Shown in pieces: positions 15,259 to 22,858 of a DNA stretch of 64,000 nucleotides. The notes beneath the pieces were generated by a model. The model was not told the origin of the DNA, made no database searches, and was given only the letters and a program-made list of their open reading frames with translations. Within the stretch, counting starts at the first letter, position 1, and every line of letters begins with the position of its first letter. Origin of the DNA: Planctomycetota bacterium (GTDB taxonomy: Bacteria > Planctomycetota > Phycisphaerae > FEN-1346); NCBI GenBank assembly GCA_030602705.1, contig JAUVZF010000001.1:1-64000 (forward strand), written 5' to 3'. Position numbers and translations under genes: made by a program.

Positions 15259-16047
15259 TCATTTGTCCTCTCCGTCCCAATCAACCTTTTTGGGTTGCTT
15301 GTAGTCCCCTTCGTGAATGTCACGGTCTGGCGCTCCCTCTTTTTTCCGAATGCTGCCACAGGGTTTGGACGGCTTTGGGCGTTCGTACACACTAGGCACG
15401 AAGCCTTCATACACAGCCTCTTTCCCAAAGAAGTTGCCGGCGTTCTTGCGATACCGTGGTCCCTTGTCCAAGATGTCACACGACTCGGCGTAGTTCTTCA
15501 CCGCTTGCTCTAAGTCGGCGTGAGTGACGGTCTTCAGAAGGTCGGCCGCGTTCTTCTTGGCCTGCGACCGGCTTGTATCGTGCGCGGGCGGTTTGACGAT
15601 TTCTCCATAGAGTTTTATAAGTTCCTTTCCTTTCCTTTCCCTTCCTATCCTACCGTTGCTAGGGTTTTGCTTGCCTTTTGCTAGACCACCTTTCCTTCCC
15701 GCACTTGCTCGCGTCTCGCTCAACTCTGTCTTCCGCCACATCCTCCGACAGATAATGTGACCTTCTATACGAGAAAACACGCTTTCGTCCTCCAACTCTT
15801 TCAGCAGACCTTCTATCTCAGCCGGGGTGCCGCCCAACTGTTTTGCTAGATAATCAGCGTCTACAGCGCTGCCATTCGGCCTCAAAAGCATACCCTTGCG
15901 CGGTGAACGAGCCATCAGACAAATCATTCCCGTCCACAGCCCGTCTGCCGCAAACGACACTGCCCGGACTCCTTCGTCCGCAAGCCAGTCGGCAGGGAAC
16001 CAAGTGAATCCAGCCCGCCTGTCTTCACGCAACGAATCATCGCTCAC
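15259..16047 (-). CDS. Phage replication-type protein
   Basis: 262 residues. The N-terminal ~115 residues form a winged-helix-like segment (F-T-W-F-P-A-D-W-L-A-D-E-G-V-R...A-K-Q-L-G-G-T-P-A-E-I-E-G-L-L-K-E-L-E) as in phage replisome organiser and DnaD-type proteins. A basic linker (S-A-G-R-K-G-G-L-A-K-G-K...R-E-R-K-G-K-E) is encoded by a ~40-base purine-only tract. It lies beside the DnaC-like gene. The replication role is inferred from architecture and neighbourhood. Confidence 0.6.
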   Translation of the reverse strand: MSDDSLREDRRAGFTWFPADWLADEGVRAVSFAADGLWTGMICLMARSPRKGMLLRPNGSAVDADYLAKQLGGTPAEIEGLLKELEDESVFSRIEGHIICRRMWRKTELSETRASAGRKGGLAKGKQNPSNGRIGRERKGKELIKLYGEIVKPPAHDTSRSQAKKNAADLLKTVTHADLEQAVKNYAESCDILDKGPRYRKNAGNFFGKEAVYEGFVPSVYERPKPSKPCGSIRKKEGAPDRDIHEGDYKQPKKVDWDGEDK

Positions 16048-16143
16048 GGTTGTCGGTCCTTAGCATTCATCTTGCCTCGTGCGCTTCAGCGGTGCCAACT
16101 CGTGCCACTCCGCCGCCACCTGCACAGCGCCAAGATTGTGAAA

Positions 16144-16359
16144 TCAGCAGCCACACTTACTCTCTCCTGACTCGACCGCTTCCAAAGCAGCGAACGCTTC
16201 CACGTCCACGATGCCCACTTGCGGGTAGTCGCGCCAGAACTTCGCGGCCAAGGCACCATGTTCACCATCATCGAGGTAATGGTCACCCGGCTCTGCCTTT
16301 GTACGTGCCGCACACAGGGCAAGCAGTTTCCCATCAACTCTTCGTAGACGAATCGCCAC
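16144..16359 (-). CDS. 71-residue conserved-type phage protein
   Basis: GTG start. A-I-R-L-R-R-V-D-G-K-L-L-A-L-C-A-A-R-T-K-A-E-P-G-D-H-Y-L-D-D-G-E-H-G-A-L, a pattern I recognise from short proteins in many phages (R-I-D-G...L-C-A-A...P-G-D-x-Y-L-D-D-x-H). Function is not known for any of them. Confidence 0.65.
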   Translation of the reverse strand: MAIRLRRVDGKLLALCAARTKAEPGDHYLDDGEHGALAAKFWRDYPQVGIVDVEAFAALEAVESGESKCGC

Positions 16360-16371
16360 AATTATCTCCGA

Positions 16372-16578
16372 TCAGTACCCACGTCCAACAGCGAAGAACC
16401 ACAGCCCCATAGACACATACGGACCACGGCCTTCGTGCCAGACAGGCGTCCACAAGTGCAACCACGCGGCCTTCCAGCGCCAGCCAATCCGCCAAACCTT
16501 CCAGCGGCGACCAGATGGCGGATGTGGCCAGCGCATCGTCCGAATCCCGGCCCACGCGCTTCTCAGGTTCAGATGCAC
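16372..16578 (-). CDS. 68-residue Trp-rich phage protein
   Basis: Unusually rich in Trp and Arg (R-R-W-K-V-W-R-I-G-W-R-W-K-A-A-W-L) and followed by a C-terminal P-Y-V-S-M-G-L-W-F-F pattern seen in short phage hypotheticals. It lies directly after the methyltransferase gene with a 2-base gap. Function unknown. Confidence 0.5.
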   Translation of the reverse strand: MHLNLRSAWAGIRTMRWPHPPSGRRWKVWRIGWRWKAAWLHLWTPVWHEGRGPYVSMGLWFFAVGRGY

Positions 16579-16580
16579 GC

Positions 16581-18118
16581 TCAGTCTCCCTTCGTCTCCT
16601 GAAACAGCGGCAATTCCACCGTAGATTCGCTGTCCACGAATGTCGCCGGACGTAGGGCGCGCCCGATACGTCTCTCGGCCATCGCGTTGTATTCCGCCTT
16701 GGCCTCGATGCCGATGGCCTGGCGGCCAAGGCGGGCGGCGACGAGGGCCACGGTTCCGGCACCGGAGAAGGGGTCTAGGCAGAGGCAGGGAATGGGGGCT
16801 ACCTCATTGTGCTTCCTGCCCATGTACGGTCCTCCGCAACCGCATCCGGGACGCCAGCCGAGGGTGCGGGCAGGGGTGTTGGTGTTAGCGTTTCCGTTGT
16901 TCCTGTGCAGACCCCGACTCGTCTGCCGATTTCCACCCATGTTCGGAGCGCCGCCGGTTAGGTCCTCCCCCCCCACGTTTGCGTATTTTGATGGATTGGC
17001 TACCCGTTCAATCACCCGCTCCCAAGCCTTACCGCACTCCGGGCAGCAGCCCTTCTCGCTCGTCCCGGCCTTGATACAGCGCTCGGCCAGCGCTTCAGGA
17101 AAGACCGCAAAGTGGGCACCAGGAAAGGGCTGCGTCGGAATCGTCCAGACGTTCCGAAGATTGCGACCGCCGCTTGGTGGAGCACAAACCAAGTGGTCAC
17201 GCGGATCCGCAAAAGCATCTCGGGAAACGCGCGCCGACTCGCAGCGTTTGTAGCCATCGGGCTCGGTCACCGGTGCTTTGTTTTCGGCCTCAACCTCGCC
17301 CTCTCGGCCTGCTGCGAGTCGAACGCGCGTCATTGTTGACGTTGCTGGTTTTTCTCGTACTGCCTCGGCATCGTAAAAATATCGAGCCGCTTTTGTTAGT
17401 AGGAAGACATATTCGTAGGCATTTGTGGGCCGGTCGGTCACGCTTTCAGGCATCGGATTCGGCTTGGCCCAGATAATGGCGCTGCGGAGCCACCAACCGT
17501 CGGCCTGAAGGGCCATTGCCACACGCCAGGGGATGCAGCAGAGGTCCTTGGGCTTGAGGCCAGGGGGCGGGATTTTTCTGCCAAGCGCTTGAGCATCTGC
17601 CGTTCCGATACCCATCTTCTCCCGATGATGCCTGTTGGTTCCACGGCCCCCAGATGTGTACGAATCCCCCAGATTCAGCCACAGCACGCCGTCGTCTCGC
17701 AGCACTCTTTTCACACCCTGCATGACCTCGACGATGTGCGCGACGTACAAATCGGGTTGCGGTTCGAGGCCGAGGCAGCCGCGCCACGCGCCGCAGCGGC
17801 AACAGAACTGGCCTTGGCTCGGATGTTTCCCCTTGACTTTGGTGGCAGGATTGCCGCCCGTTGTCCATTCCATCTCGCCCCGGTTGCTGTCCTTGGCCTT
17901 TGCAATTATCTTGTCGCCCCACTCGTGCTCGCACGCTTCGCCGTTCCCGCCCCACACGCTCGGTTCAAGGCCGTAATCGCGCAAACTCCAGTTCAGTACG
18001 GCGGCGAAGTGCAAACCATCTGGACAGAGTTTGCGGGCATCGCCGCCAGAGCCTCCCTGCAATCCGCAGTAATCAAGCGGACGCCCTCGACGGGCTGGAT
18101 TTCGTTGGGGTCAGTCAT
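16581..18118 (-). pseudogene. DNA methyltransferase (N6-A/N4-C type) frameshifted inside the catalytic motif
   Basis: From ATG 18118 the frame reads 41 residues ending V-C-T-S-P-P-Y, then hits TGA (17993-17995). A second frame resumes at W-S-L-R-D-Y-G-L-E-P-S-V-W-G-G and runs ~470 residues to 16581, with target-recognition segments, a C-x2-C zinc site and L-D-P-F-S-G-A-G-T-V-A-L-V-A (SAM motif) near the end. The SPPYW catalytic motif is thus split by about 5 extra bases in a short near-duplication (ACTGAACTGG). Without a frameshift or a correcting slip the enzyme is dead. It could also be a sequencing error. Confidence 0.8.
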
Positions 18119-18314
18119 CGTCCTTCCCTTGCGATACCATCTTATGCAGTTCTATCATGGCCTCGGATTCCAGCGCGCCCAGCCGGTCGATGACCTCGCC
18201 CAGAACCTCGCTCGGGCGCTCGCTCTGTGCGCCCATCACGTGCGAGCGGGCCTCGCGCAAAAGAGTAATGTAGCCCCGAAGGTCGGATTGCCGCTGGTCG
18301 CGTTCGGTCGTCAT
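18111..18314 (-). CDS. 67-residue helical phage protein
   Basis: MTTERDQRQSDLRGYITLLREARSHV..., strongly helical and acidic at the end. Overlaps the methyltransferase start by 8 bases. No family recognised. Confidence 0.5.
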   Translation of the reverse strand: MTTERDQRQSDLRGYITLLREARSHVMGAQSERPSEVLGEVIDRLGALESEAMIELHKMVSQGKDDD

Positions 18315-18502
18315 CGGTCGCCTACCTTCCAAGTCCTGCGCCATACACGTTTTCGTCGTGCGGGCTCATGCTCTAATCCCAAGATGAGACGGCCGTAATC
18401 CCAAATTCTCTCCTGCCGCACGGCCTCATCGGTTAGGAGTTCGGCCTTCATTTTCAGGCAGCGTCTGACAACTCGGAGTGGTATGCGGTTGCATTTGGTC
18501 AT
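18311..18502 (-). CDS. 63-residue basic phage protein
   Basis: MTKCNRIPLRVVRRCLKMKAELLTDEA..., ending in a basic R-R-K-R-V-W-R-R-T-W-K. It overlaps both neighbours by 4 bases (coupled translation). Function unknown. Confidence 0.5.
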   Translation of the reverse strand: MTKCNRIPLRVVRRCLKMKAELLTDEAVRQERIWDYGRLILGLEHEPARRKRVWRRTWKVGDR

Positions 18503-18738
18503 GGCAAGTTCTCTTTGGCTCGCGCGCGTCGGACGGCGGAAATTGACCAATCGCGCGTCTTGGCAATGGACCCGCTGGTCTTTTCAACGGCAGTCTCGGC
18601 GGCAAACTGGTCGGCGAACAGCGTGATGTTGCCTTGGCCGCTCCACAGACGACCAGACTCTGGATCCCACTCGCACGCTACGCCCAAATGGAAGACGGCA
18701 TAGCCGCAAGGGCGTGGTTCAATCGTGAGTTCGGTCAT
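18499..18738 (-). CDS. 79-residue phage protein, unknown
   Basis: MTELTIEPRPCGYAVFHLGVACEWDPESG..., beta-rich first half and a helical end. GGAGATGAG ribosome site. First gene of its run: 171 bases with no gene lie upstream, including a GTGCCT/AGGCAC hairpin at about 18838-18858. Confidence 0.5.
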   Translation of the reverse strand: MTELTIEPRPCGYAVFHLGVACEWDPESGRLWSGQGNITLFADQFAAETAVEKTSGSIAKTRDWSISAVRRARAKENLP

Positions 18739-18909
18739 CTCATCTCCTTTCGGCAGGTGCGGGGGCTGGCACGGTGCTCGGCCCCCGCCCTGCCTCATCA
18801 CCCGCGAACGCCGGGGGGCCAGCGCCGCGAGCCGCGGGTGCCTACACGATGCAGGCACCATTCGCTCTTTGTTCCACGCCTTGCGGCTCCAAAAGAGCGA
18901 TTTCGCCTG

Positions 18910-19941
18910 TCATGTATCTGCCTTCTTCGCAAGTTTGAGGTTCCAGAGCCACACAACCCGGTCATGTGTGAGGCCGGCTTCGTGGCAGTTGGTAAGCCTG
19001 AACGTCACAAACTCGATTGTTTCAGGGCCAGCGAGCCGGGCCGGGCTGGGAATTGGCACGCCATCGCTGCTAACCAGAATCTCGATGTCCTCCACCACGT
19101 CGCCCGGTCGAAGCGCTTCCTGCTCGGCGGTGAGGATGGGGGCGCAGGGTTCGAGGTCGTCTTCACAGGCGTACACGAAAGAGCCATCTGCAACATGGCC
19201 GGAATATGTCCACCGAAGAACAGAGGGTTCCCACGCGATTTTCTCGATGCGGAACTTGATGGGAAGCCGCTGCCGCTCTGCGCACTGTCCAACCTGAAAC
19301 TTCGGCTCTGGCTGCTCCGGCTCGGCATCGACCAGGCCCAAGGCGCGGGCGACGACAAGGGCGCGGCGGAAAGACAGTAATTGGACTGGGTTGCCCCAGG
19401 TATTGTCGCCTGCATCAATGGACGCCGCTGCCTGCCCAAAACCTACTGGATTCTCGCTAGATTTGACATGGTGGTCATGCCACCAGTAGTCTGCCATGAT
19501 GTCCCACCACGGCAACCGCCCCAGGAACACCGCCCCCTCGTCCGGCGGCTCGGACTGCGGGCCTTCGCGGTGGCAGGCGGCAAGAAAGACGTGCCATGTG
19601 CGGTGGGGATCGGCATGGCCGGTCCATGGCTGATCGAATAGCACGGTTGCTGTATCTTTGCTCACATCTTGAATCTTGCCCCATCCTTCAATGCGGCAGG
19701 CGGCTAATGCACCAGCCGGATTCGATACATACACCCACTCGCCCGCCTTCAGTTCCGGCGCGCCGGGAGGCCCGGGGGGCTTGAAGCATGAGTCGGGCGC
19801 CTCCTCCTCGCGCCAAATCGTGCCTTTGTCGCGAGCGCGGATGGCCGTTCGGATGGCAGCCCGTCTTGGCCGGTTCTCGTCTGGAACGAAAACAGATACG
19901 CCGCGCTCGAAGCCGTCAGCCAGTCTGCGTTTGCTCTCCAT
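18910..19941 (-). CDS. 343-residue phage protein, unknown
   Basis: Starts MESKRRLADGFERGVSVFVPDENRPRR. No catalytic motif recognised. The middle has a Trp/His-rich segment (P-W-W-D-I-M-A-D-Y-W-W-H-D-H-H); the rest alternates short strands. The long frame extends ~69 residues further upstream over the next gene, but ATG 19941 has the good GGAGAACCCG signal. One of the larger unassigned proteins of the block. Confidence 0.55.
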   Translation of the reverse strand: MESKRRLADGFERGVSVFVPDENRPRRAAIRTAIRARDKGTIWREEEAPDSCFKPPGPPGAPELKAGEWVYVSNPAGALAACRIEGWGKIQDVSKDTATVLFDQPWTGHADPHRTWHVFLAACHREGPQSEPPDEGAVFLGRLPWWDIMADYWWHDHHVKSSENPVGFGQAAASIDAGDNTWGNPVQLLSFRRALVVARALGLVDAEPEQPEPKFQVGQCAERQRLPIKFRIEKIAWEPSVLRWTYSGHVADGSFVYACEDDLEPCAPILTAEQEALRPGDVVEDIEILVSSDGVPIPSPARLAGPETIEFVTFRLTNCHEAGLTHDRVVWLWNLKLAKKADT

Positions 19942-20302
19942 CGGGTTCTCCTTTCGTGGGCAGTTTCCCGCTGCGGTACATAGCGAGGGCTGTACGAGCC
20001 GCCTCTTTATCAGACACTTCGCCAATCGAAGCCCCGATATATTCCAACGTCTTCGCCAACTCCCGCAGCATGTCGCGCATGAGGGGCGTGTCGGCGCGGG
20101 AGTGGATAATTTGGTCGGCATCAGCCTTGGCGTAGACCTTGGCGACAAGTTTTCGGGTCAACGGCCTCTTGCCGCCCTTGGCGAACGCGGCTATGAGCCA
20201 CTCGTCTTTCTCGTGGCCCAACCGTTCGGTTCGCTTCCATAAGTCGCCAGTCGCCGCCTGCTCCCGCGCGTCGATTTTCTTGAGCCAGCCTGGATCGGTC
20301 AT
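19916..20302 (-). CDS. 128-residue helical phage protein
   Basis: MTDPGWLKKIDAREQAATGDLWKRTERLGHEKDEWLIAAFAKG, all helical and charged, ending in a polar tail E-Q-T-Q-T-G. Its start overlaps the upstream stop by 4 bases. No family recognised. Confidence 0.5.
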   Translation of the reverse strand: MTDPGWLKKIDAREQAATGDLWKRTERLGHEKDEWLIAAFAKGGKRPLTRKLVAKVYAKADADQIIHSRADTPLMRDMLRELAKTLEYIGASIGEVSDKEAARTALAMYRSGKLPTKGEPDGEQTQTG

Positions 20303-20529
20303 CGCTCCGTTCCTTTCTTGTTCCGCGCGAGACGTTTGCGGTCGCGGCTCCAGGCAACATCCACACAGGAACCGCAGCGGTATCGGACAAGCGTGTAGAT
20401 TGTGAGGGGGACAACGCAGGTGATGGGGCGTCCACAGAGCGTGTGCTTCCCATCGGCGGTCAGGTGCATGGTCCCCGCCATTTCTGCCAGTTTGCTGACG
20501 AAACAGAGTTGGTAGACTTCCCGTTTCAT
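20299..20529 (-). CDS. 76-residue Cys-containing phage protein
   Basis: MKREVYQLCFVSKLAEMAGTMHLTADGKHTLCGRPI...Y-R-C-G-S-C-V-D-V-A-W. C-G-R and C-G-S-C elements with H-L and H-T-L suggest a zinc site like that of the H-L...C-G-x-P small phage proteins. The tail is basic. Function unknown. Confidence 0.55.
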   Translation of the reverse strand: MKREVYQLCFVSKLAEMAGTMHLTADGKHTLCGRPITCVVPLTIYTLVRYRCGSCVDVAWSRDRKRLARNKKGTER

Positions 20530-20564
20530 CGCCCGTCTCCACCCAAGGTGTCCCTAGGGGACTT

Positions 20565-20891
20565 TCATGCCCGGCTCAAAAGCCCAAGCAAACAGTTCGT
20601 ATCGAGGCAGAGTGCAATGCCGCCATCCTTGTCAAAGTATTCGGCGGAGACACGGCTGCTGCGCCAGATGCCATTTTTGCGCGCACTGCGGCCAAACTCG
20701 GCCACGACGCGACGCGGCAACACAAGGAACTTGGCGATGCGCTTCACGCATGGGCCAACGACACATGCGGCCAGGAGGACCGCCGCGGCGCGCGTTGGGC
20801 GACGGCCGAGAAGCGGGTCTTCCTTGTGCTGCTGTTTTCCGTAGAGTACGCGCCCCGCTTCCTGCCAGCACAACCTTGCTTTATTAGTCAT
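20565..20891 (-). CDS. 108-residue phage protein, unknown
   Basis: A basic middle (V-K-R-I-A-K-F-L-V-L-P-R-R-V-V-A-E-F-G-R-S-A-R) is followed by V-S-A-E-Y-F-D-K-D-G-G-I-A-L-C-L-D, an arrangement found in other phage hypotheticals. Starts in an ATGA overlap with the upstream gene. Function unknown. Confidence 0.5.
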   Translation of the reverse strand: MTNKARLCWQEAGRVLYGKQQHKEDPLLGRRPTRAAAVLLAACVVGPCVKRIAKFLVLPRRVVAEFGRSARKNGIWRSSRVSAEYFDKDGGIALCLDTNCLLGLLSRA

Positions 20892-21082
20892 GGCTTCTCC
20901 CTGACTGTGACGACTGGCTCCTCGACTGTGATTTCGACCGCTTCAATGAGTTCGTAGCGACCCGCCGTAATGACTTCGCCGGCGATGGCAAAGTCGGCCG
21001 CATTCTCCGCCACCCGAAGATAAAACTCGTCTCCATTGTCCGCCTGCTGGCAGAATACCTGCGCTGGAAGTTGCTCGCTCAT
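20888..21082 (-). CDS. 64-residue acidic phage protein
   Basis: From MSEQLPAQVFCQQADNGDEFYLRVAENAADFAI; beta-rich, with repeated V-E/T-V at the end. Overlaps at both ends with neighbours (4 bases each). Function unknown. Confidence 0.5.
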   Translation of the reverse strand: MSEQLPAQVFCQQADNGDEFYLRVAENAADFAIAGEVITAGRYELIEAVEITVEEPVVTVREKP

Positions 21083-21732
21083 CGTTCCGTTCCTTTCATG
21101 CGGCACCGAATCCGCCGCCAGTATTCGTTTGTTGCGCGATACTTCTTCCGCCACTTCGGTCCTGAGTTCCAACAGCGTGCGCGCTCTTCAAGCGTCCGGG
21201 CGCCCCAGCGGTGCGTATAGGCAATCAGCACGGCCTCCGACTCAAAGCGCTTCCATACGCACTTGTCATAACTCCATGTGACGCCAAGAAACTCGCAGCC
21301 CTCTTTCCACGCTGCGCGGCCGCATTGGAGCGGGCCTCGGCTACGCCCGCTATCGCCCACGGCACGGTCATCACCTCGGGACTCCCAGTAGCGCACGGCA
21401 TCGAGGAAGGTACGCAGCGATGGTTCCGCCGCCAGGCACGGCTTGCAGAACGCGAAGAACAGCAAACCCAGAATCGCTAACAACCACAGCAGGCACCGCC
21501 AGATAATCATCGGTGACTCTTTCTCACTGTCTGGCCTCCGTCGCTGGCACCAGCATAGCCGACGATAGAAACAAAGGGTGCCGACGACGACCGCTGCGGC
21601 AACCAGCAGTGCGCCCGTGAAAGCGAACAAGATCAGAGACTTCAGCCGGTAGTAGCCCCGGCGCTGGCGCTGGTACAGACATTGGAAAGGACCGACGATG
21701 GCCGGCGGCTGCGGCGGGCTTCGGTAGAGCAT
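21079..21732 (-). CDS. Lysozyme-like (transglycosylase-type) exported protein
   Basis: The frame from 21732 gives 217 residues with two hydrophobic segments. An internal ATG at 21510 (MIIWRCLLWLLAILGLLFFAF) gives 143 residues with a signal peptide, and may be the true start. The domain after it has the lysozyme-like pattern Y-W-E-S-R-G-D-D-R-A-V-G-D-S-G-R-S-R-G-P-L-Q-C, with the catalytic Glu in W-E-S and G-D-x-G-x-S-x-G-P-L-Q. It probably cuts peptidoglycan. It lies among replication genes rather than by the holin-like gene. Confidence 0.65.
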   Translation of the reverse strand: MLYRSPPQPPAIVGPFQCLYQRQRRGYYRLKSLILFAFTGALLVAAAVVVGTLCFYRRLCWCQRRRPDSEKESPMIIWRCLLWLLAILGLLFFAFCKPCLAAEPSLRTFLDAVRYWESRGDDRAVGDSGRSRGPLQCGRAAWKEGCEFLGVTWSYDKCVWKRFESEAVLIAYTHRWGARTLEERARCWNSGPKWRKKYRATNEYWRRIRCRMKGTER

Positions 21733-21735
21733 CGG

Positions 21736-21993
21736 TTAGTCCTTCTTGCACGCTCCGATTGTTGAAGCGCGTCGGGTAATCGGTCGGCCGAGCGAGTCCT
21801 TGACGACCTCGATAGTGATGCGGCACTTGACGAAGCGGTCGTCTAGCAGCACCACGCGGCTGTGCGGTGCTGCTGTCTCTTCGCGGTGGCCAGTAAGATG
21901 ATTTGGCAGATTCCAGCCAATATCGCCACCGTACCACCGCCCGACCCATCCAAATCCCACCGTCTTGTCTGGACTTGCGTTGCGTCGTGTCAT
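21736..21993 (-). CDS. 85-residue phage protein, unknown
   Basis: MTRRNASPDKTVGFGWVGRWYGGDIGWNLPNHL..., Gly/Trp-rich first third, then a V-V-L-L-D-D-R-F-V-K-C-R-I-T-I-E-V-V sheet-like part. Overlaps the LexA-like gene's stop by 4 bases. No family recognised. Confidence 0.5.
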   Translation of the reverse strand: MTRRNASPDKTVGFGWVGRWYGGDIGWNLPNHLTGHREETAAPHSRVVLLDDRFVKCRITIEVVKDSLGRPITRRASTIGACKKD

Positions 21994-22316
21994 CCGTAGT
22001 CCTCCGCCAACTCTTTCTCAACATCCTCCGCCTCGGCCGCGTCCCGCGCGTCCTGCTCCGCTTCCGTTCCGACTCCCGGGGCCAGGACGATAGAGCGTGA
22101 GAGACAGGGGGTGAACGTCAGGGCGCCGCGCCGAGCCATCGCGTGGATGTGTTCCCAGACCGTCGGCCCGGAGATGTTGAAGCGTCTGGCGATCTCCTGG
22201 TACGTCGGGCTGTCTCCGAACAAGTCCACCCAGGTGCGAATGAACGTTGCAATCTGTTGCTGCCGGTGTGTTAGGGGGATTCGTTTGGGTTTCGTCGCCT
22301 GGATCGGCTCGGTCAT
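21990..22316 (-). CDS. LexA-type winged-helix DNA-binding protein
   Basis: 108 residues. P-L-T-H-R-Q-Q-Q-I-A-T-F-I-R-T-W...S-P-T-Y-Q-E-I-A-R-R-F-N-I-S-G-P-T-V-W-E-H-I-H-A-M-A-R-R-G-A-L closely follows the LexA N-terminal DNA-binding domain, including the recognition helix. The C-terminal autoprotease domain is absent; instead there is a short acidic tail. It could regulate this operon without RecA-triggered cleavage. Coupled by 4-base overlaps to both neighbours. Confidence 0.8.
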   Translation of the reverse strand: MTEPIQATKPKRIPLTHRQQQIATFIRTWVDLFGDSPTYQEIARRFNISGPTVWEHIHAMARRGALTFTPCLSRSIVLAPGVGTEAEQDARDAAEAEDVEKELAEDYG

Positions 22317-22849
22317 AGCCTCCTCCTTCGCTTGGGCACATTTTCTCCTTCGGCACCAACTGGCATGACCGCGCCTACTCCGCCGTCATAGCGGAACTGG
22401 ACCGGATGCCGCGAATTGGGCTTCCTTTTGCGATACTTGTAATAGACATTCGGCAGCGCCTTGATGAGGTCGTAGTAGTGCCGCGCGACCCAGGCACTGT
22501 TGACCCCGTAGAGGGCGATACCAGTGCCGCCACAGGTGCTGCAATCCTTGTCTTTCCCCGGGCAATCAAGACAGGGTGATGTTGGCGGATTGACAGGCCA
22601 CTTGTGCCACCTGCCCTTGTCCGGGTCAGGCAGAATCTCCTGGCAGATTTTGGTTGTGGGTACGCGCCCGGCGGGCTTCTGCGCCTTGAGTTTTGGACAA
22701 TGGTAGGCAACCATCACGGCCTTATCCGTCGCGTACCAGCAACCATCGACAGCCCACGGCTTGACCATGCCTGAATAGCGCATCGATTCCCAGTCGGGGT
22801 GCATCGAGTAGCAGAACTGTTGCAAAAAGTCCGGCGGCTTCGGCTTCAT
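22313..22849 (-). CDS. Phage protein with DnaJ-type zinc motif
   Basis: 178 residues. C-L-D-C-P-G-K-D-K-D-C-S-T-C-G-G-T-G gives two CxxC-like pairs in the manner of a DnaJ zinc finger. The N-terminal part (W-E-S-M-R-Y-S-G-M-V-K-P-W-A-V-D-G-C-W-Y-A-T-D) and the basic C-terminus suggest nucleic-acid contact. Lies between the LexA-like and ERF genes. Function unknown. Confidence 0.55.
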   Translation of the reverse strand: MKPKPPDFLQQFCYSMHPDWESMRYSGMVKPWAVDGCWYATDKAVMVAYHCPKLKAQKPAGRVPTTKICQEILPDPDKGRWHKWPVNPPTSPCLDCPGKDKDCSTCGGTGIALYGVNSAWVARHYYDLIKALPNVYYKYRKRKPNSRHPVQFRYDGGVGAVMPVGAEGENVPKRRRRL

Positions 22850-22858
22850 CGCTCTCTC

